From the NCBI GenBank assembly GCA_020847855.1, contig JADLBH010000010.1, positions 1-64,000 of the forward strand: a stretch of DNA of 64,000 nucleotides. Direction: 5' to 3'. The position numbers and the translations under genes were made by a program. The stretch comes from Fimbriimonadaceae bacterium. GTDB taxonomy: Bacteria; Armatimonadota; Fimbriimonadia; Fimbriimonadales; Fimbriimonadaceae. Positions 61,944 to 64,000 of the stretch are shown here, one piece after another (within the stretch, counting starts at the first letter, position 1; every line of letters starts with the position of its first letter). The notes beneath the pieces are model-generated. The model had not been told where the DNA came from, ran no database searches, and was given only the letters and a program-made list of their open reading frames with translations.

Positions 61944-63344
61944 ACGGTTCTCAGTATACCGGAATGCGGGAGGACTCTGCGCAGCGGCCTCCACCGGCTG
62001 CCCGGTCGCCACCCTCGCGACCCCGTAGGCGTTCTTGAGCACGTACTTGCGGGGGTTGAAGAACGACCCGTCCGCCCGCACCTGCTCCACGTCCATCACC
62101 GCGCCGGAGAACTCGTAGGTCGTCTTGAAGCGCCGCCCGTTCGCGTCGGTCGTGTCCGAGGCCTTCCCGCTCCAGTGGAAGGCGTGGGTCTGCGTCGTGC
62201 GCTGCTCGGCGAGCCCTTGGGCCTCGGTCACCGAAGTGGCGTTGAAGTAGGCCTGCGCGCCGTCGCCGCCGTAGGTCGAGGCCGTGCGCACATAGGCCAC
62301 CGCCGCTCCCGCCTTGCGCCGGTCCACCGTAATCGGCCGCCCCCTCGAATCGTAGTCGAAGGTGGCGTTCGGGACTGCCGCCGAATTGAGCGTGGCTTGG
62401 TCACGGAAGTGGTTCGGGTCGCCCACGTTCTCGACGTGGGGCGTCGCGTGCCGGGCGTCGTAGACGGCCGAGGCCTGCCCGCGCCTGCCCAGCGCGGCCG
62501 AGGAGTCGAAGTAGTCGCTCCAGGTGTAGCGCCAAGGCGTCCCCGCGCCAGCGTCCTTGCTCCGTGCGAACTTCTGCTGGAAGTACTTCGAGCGCCCCCA
62601 GTACGCGTGCTCGGTCTCGAAGGTCCGGGTCGTCCCGCCCGCGGTGGTCGTGCGCTGCTCGACGACGGTCTCGGAGAGCGGCGCGCCCAGGAAGTTGCTC
62701 GAGGTCGTCTTGGTGACGGTGCAAAGGCTGTCCGGCATCCCGCCCGCGACCGCCTGCGCGGCGCTGCCGCGGAAGCTCGAGACGGACTCCAGCTGCATCA
62801 ACGACTCCGCGTCGAACTTCGACTTCTGCCAGACCGAGTCGGCGGCAGGAAGCACCGGCCCGTCGTGCACGGTGACGTAGCCCGGGGCGTTCTGGGTCGG
62901 CGCGGTATAGGTCCGGGAGAACTCCTTGTCCGGGACGAGGATCAAGCCGCCCGCCGCCTCGACCCGGTACAGCGGAGTGTCCGAGGCGCCATACCCGCTA
63001 GGCGCGCCCGAGGGGATGCCCCGCGGCTTGCCGAGGTTGGTCGTGTCGCCGATGATGTAGCTGCCGTTCGGCCCCCCGAAGTACGTGGTGACCCCGTTCG
63101 GCTCGACGATCTTCCACGCGCTGACGATGTGGGTCCGTAGCGCCGGGATCGGTTCGGTGTCGTAACTGTAGTGGATGCTCGTCACCAGCCCGCGCGGGTC
63201 GGTGACGGTGCTCAGGAACGGGACCCCTTCGCCAGCGATGGGGGTCACGTTCCCGCCCGCGGAGTTCTGCGGCGAGGCGTAGCCGTAGCTAGTGGTCGTG
63301 AACCAAGTCCCAGCGTCGGTAGGCGTCGCCACGCTCTCCGTCAA
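61944..63344 (-). pseudogene. RHS repeat protein, 5'-truncated and cut by hicBA
   Basis: About 467 codons of RHS-type sequence (PRGLVTSIHYSYDTEP, FDYDSRGRPITVDRR, RTTQTHAFHWSGKASDTTDANG, RKYVLKNAYGVARVATGQPVEA). No N-terminal signal or RHS domain start is present: it begins at a TTG at 63344, overlapping the stop of the preceding small gene, with a TGA just upstream in frame. At the 3' end it runs in frame into hicB. It is a displaced or broken RHS module. Confidence 0.75.
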
Positions 63345-63652
63345 CTGTGCTCACGTCGCGGCCCACTCCGGCCAAAGTCAACCGTAGCGATGACAAGCGC
63401 GAATAGTCCCATTACCGCGACGAAGTCTCGGAGAACAAAGTATACAACCAGGATCGCAGTAGCGCTCAATAGTGTGAATACTTTTGTAAACTGCGAAGCA
63501 GGAGCACTCCTACGGGCAGTGACGCAGATTGCCACTGCGAGCGCACTAGCTCCAAGGCCCACTACACGCTCGCTAGAGGGATCAAGCGCGACCGCGACGG
63601 CACAAGCCGTGACAATCGTGAACGGAAGCCAGACTGAAGCCTCAGTCTTCAA
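63341..63652 (-). CDS. Small membrane protein in the RHS region
   Basis: A 103-aa protein with three hydrophobic segments (WLPFTIVTACAVAVALD, VVGLGASALAVAICVTA, FTLLSATAILVVYFVLRDFVAVMGLFALVIATVDF), from a TTG start that overlaps the preceding gene. No family is recognised. Its position in an RHS array suggests immunity. Confidence 0.45.
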   Translation of the reverse strand: MKTEASVWLPFTIVTACAVAVALDPSSERVVGLGASALAVAICVTARRSAPASQFTKVFTLLSATAILVVYFVLRDFVAVMGLFALVIATVDFGRSGPRREHS

Positions 63653-63998
63653 AGTCGCTCTCCTGGATCCGTAGTATCAAACCAAGGACCGTAAGCGAAT
63701 AGGCTACGGTCACGAAGATCAGCGTTGCTGTGATTCCTCGGGCAACTCGTGGAAGCTTTGCAACTTGAGCGACTACTGCCAAGAATGCTGCAGACGCCAT
63801 GATGTGCGTGAAGAAGCGCAGAAACCGTTCGTCGCTGTGTCTGGTCTCGGAGATTGCTTCCGAGAGGTAGAATGCAGCGAGGCCAAAGCTAGCCGCAGCG
63901 ATCAGGCTCTGTGATGGAGTCCTTGGTACCGATACGAAGGGGCCTCCCATAGATGCGAACCAGCCAAAGCAAAGGAACAGGACTCCTAGTGCAGTCAT
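63642..63998 (-). CDS. Small membrane protein at the right edge
   Basis: A 118-aa protein from ATG 63998 (the frame could extend beyond the window) with three to four hydrophobic segments (LGVLFLCFGWFASMGGPF, IAAASFGLAAFYLSEAI, IMASAAFLAVVAQVA, LIFVTVAYSLTVLGLIL). It overlaps the next gene. No family is recognised. It may follow an RHS tip beyond the edge. Confidence 0.45.
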   Translation of the reverse strand: MTALGVLFLCFGWFASMGGPFVSVPRTPSQSLIAAASFGLAAFYLSEAISETRHSDERFLRFFTHIMASAAFLAVVAQVAKLPRVARGITATLIFVTVAYSLTVLGLILRIQESDFED

Positions 63999-64000
63999 GT

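Noticed and set aside
61456-61958. TATACT copies as a proven target-site duplication for hicBA
   Set aside because: A 6-bp match may be chance, and the RHS 3' frame stays open up to the hicA stop, so RHS sequence may extend past it.
61809-63140. 443-aa plus-strand frame
   Set aside because: Antisense shadow of the RHS gene, Arg/Val/Gly-rich with no domain.

Overview
The window is GC-rich and almost fully coding, with many 1-14 bp gene overlaps. It looks like the chromosome of an aerobic, menaquinone-using, Gram-negative-type bacterium. The gene set fits a deep-branching lineage such as Armatimonadota/Fimbriimonadia: an alternative complex III plus caa3-type oxidase operon, RHS elements, an H-X9-DG-type C-terminus, MqnA and a Wza-like exporter. 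This placement rests on family knowledge, not on a search.

Left edge to 4 kb (minus strand): a partial Cys-rich TRASH/YHS-like metal-binding protein with a Cys-rich secreted partner, tRNA-Ala(CGC), and an operon of GT2 glycosyltransferase, methyltransferase, RNase HI and MqnA. From 4.3 to 19.1 kb (plus strand) lies a complete terminal respiratory module: a CtaA-CtaB fusion, ActABCDEF (alternative complex III), a small membrane protein, SCO, and CoxB-A-C-D of an A2-type caa3 oxidase. ACIII would oxidise menaquinol made through MqnA and pass electrons through the ActA/ActE hemes to the CoxB cytochrome c domain.

From 19 to 59 kb come housekeeping operons: plsC/purN/ALDH7, tRNA-Sec, OsmC, Wza-like/RsmI/SurA-like, LexA with a clear promoter and palindrome, PcrA, TatC, an MrfA-like helicase, DAHP synthase, holin-like/YvcK/Gmk/CoaBC, MutS, SerS-DprE1-DprE2-SelD, RpsF-Ssb-SIS isomerase, a GAF-PAS histidine kinase, a LON-only protein, a J-domain/WD40 protein, a Gfo/Idh/MocA oxidoreductase and an M55 D-aminopeptidase.

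The most notable system is selenocysteine decoding. A 95-nt tRNA-Sec with anticodon UCA lies at 21847-21941. SelD (43293-44282) is itself a selenoprotein: its catalytic Cys is replaced by an in-frame UGA (44247-44249), followed at once by a strong SECIS-like hairpin. A conventional ORF call loses the first 20 residues, including the active site. SerRS, which would charge tRNA-Sec with serine, heads the same gene string.

From 59.9 kb to the right edge is an accessory polymorphic-toxin region on the minus strand. It holds RHS fragments, a hicBA toxin-antitoxin pair splitting one RHS gene, a hydrophobic RHS C-terminal tip with a small membrane protein behind it (candidate toxin/immunity), two more small membrane proteins, an older RHS remnant, and a degenerate 3' tRNA-like sequence at the border with the housekeeping genes.
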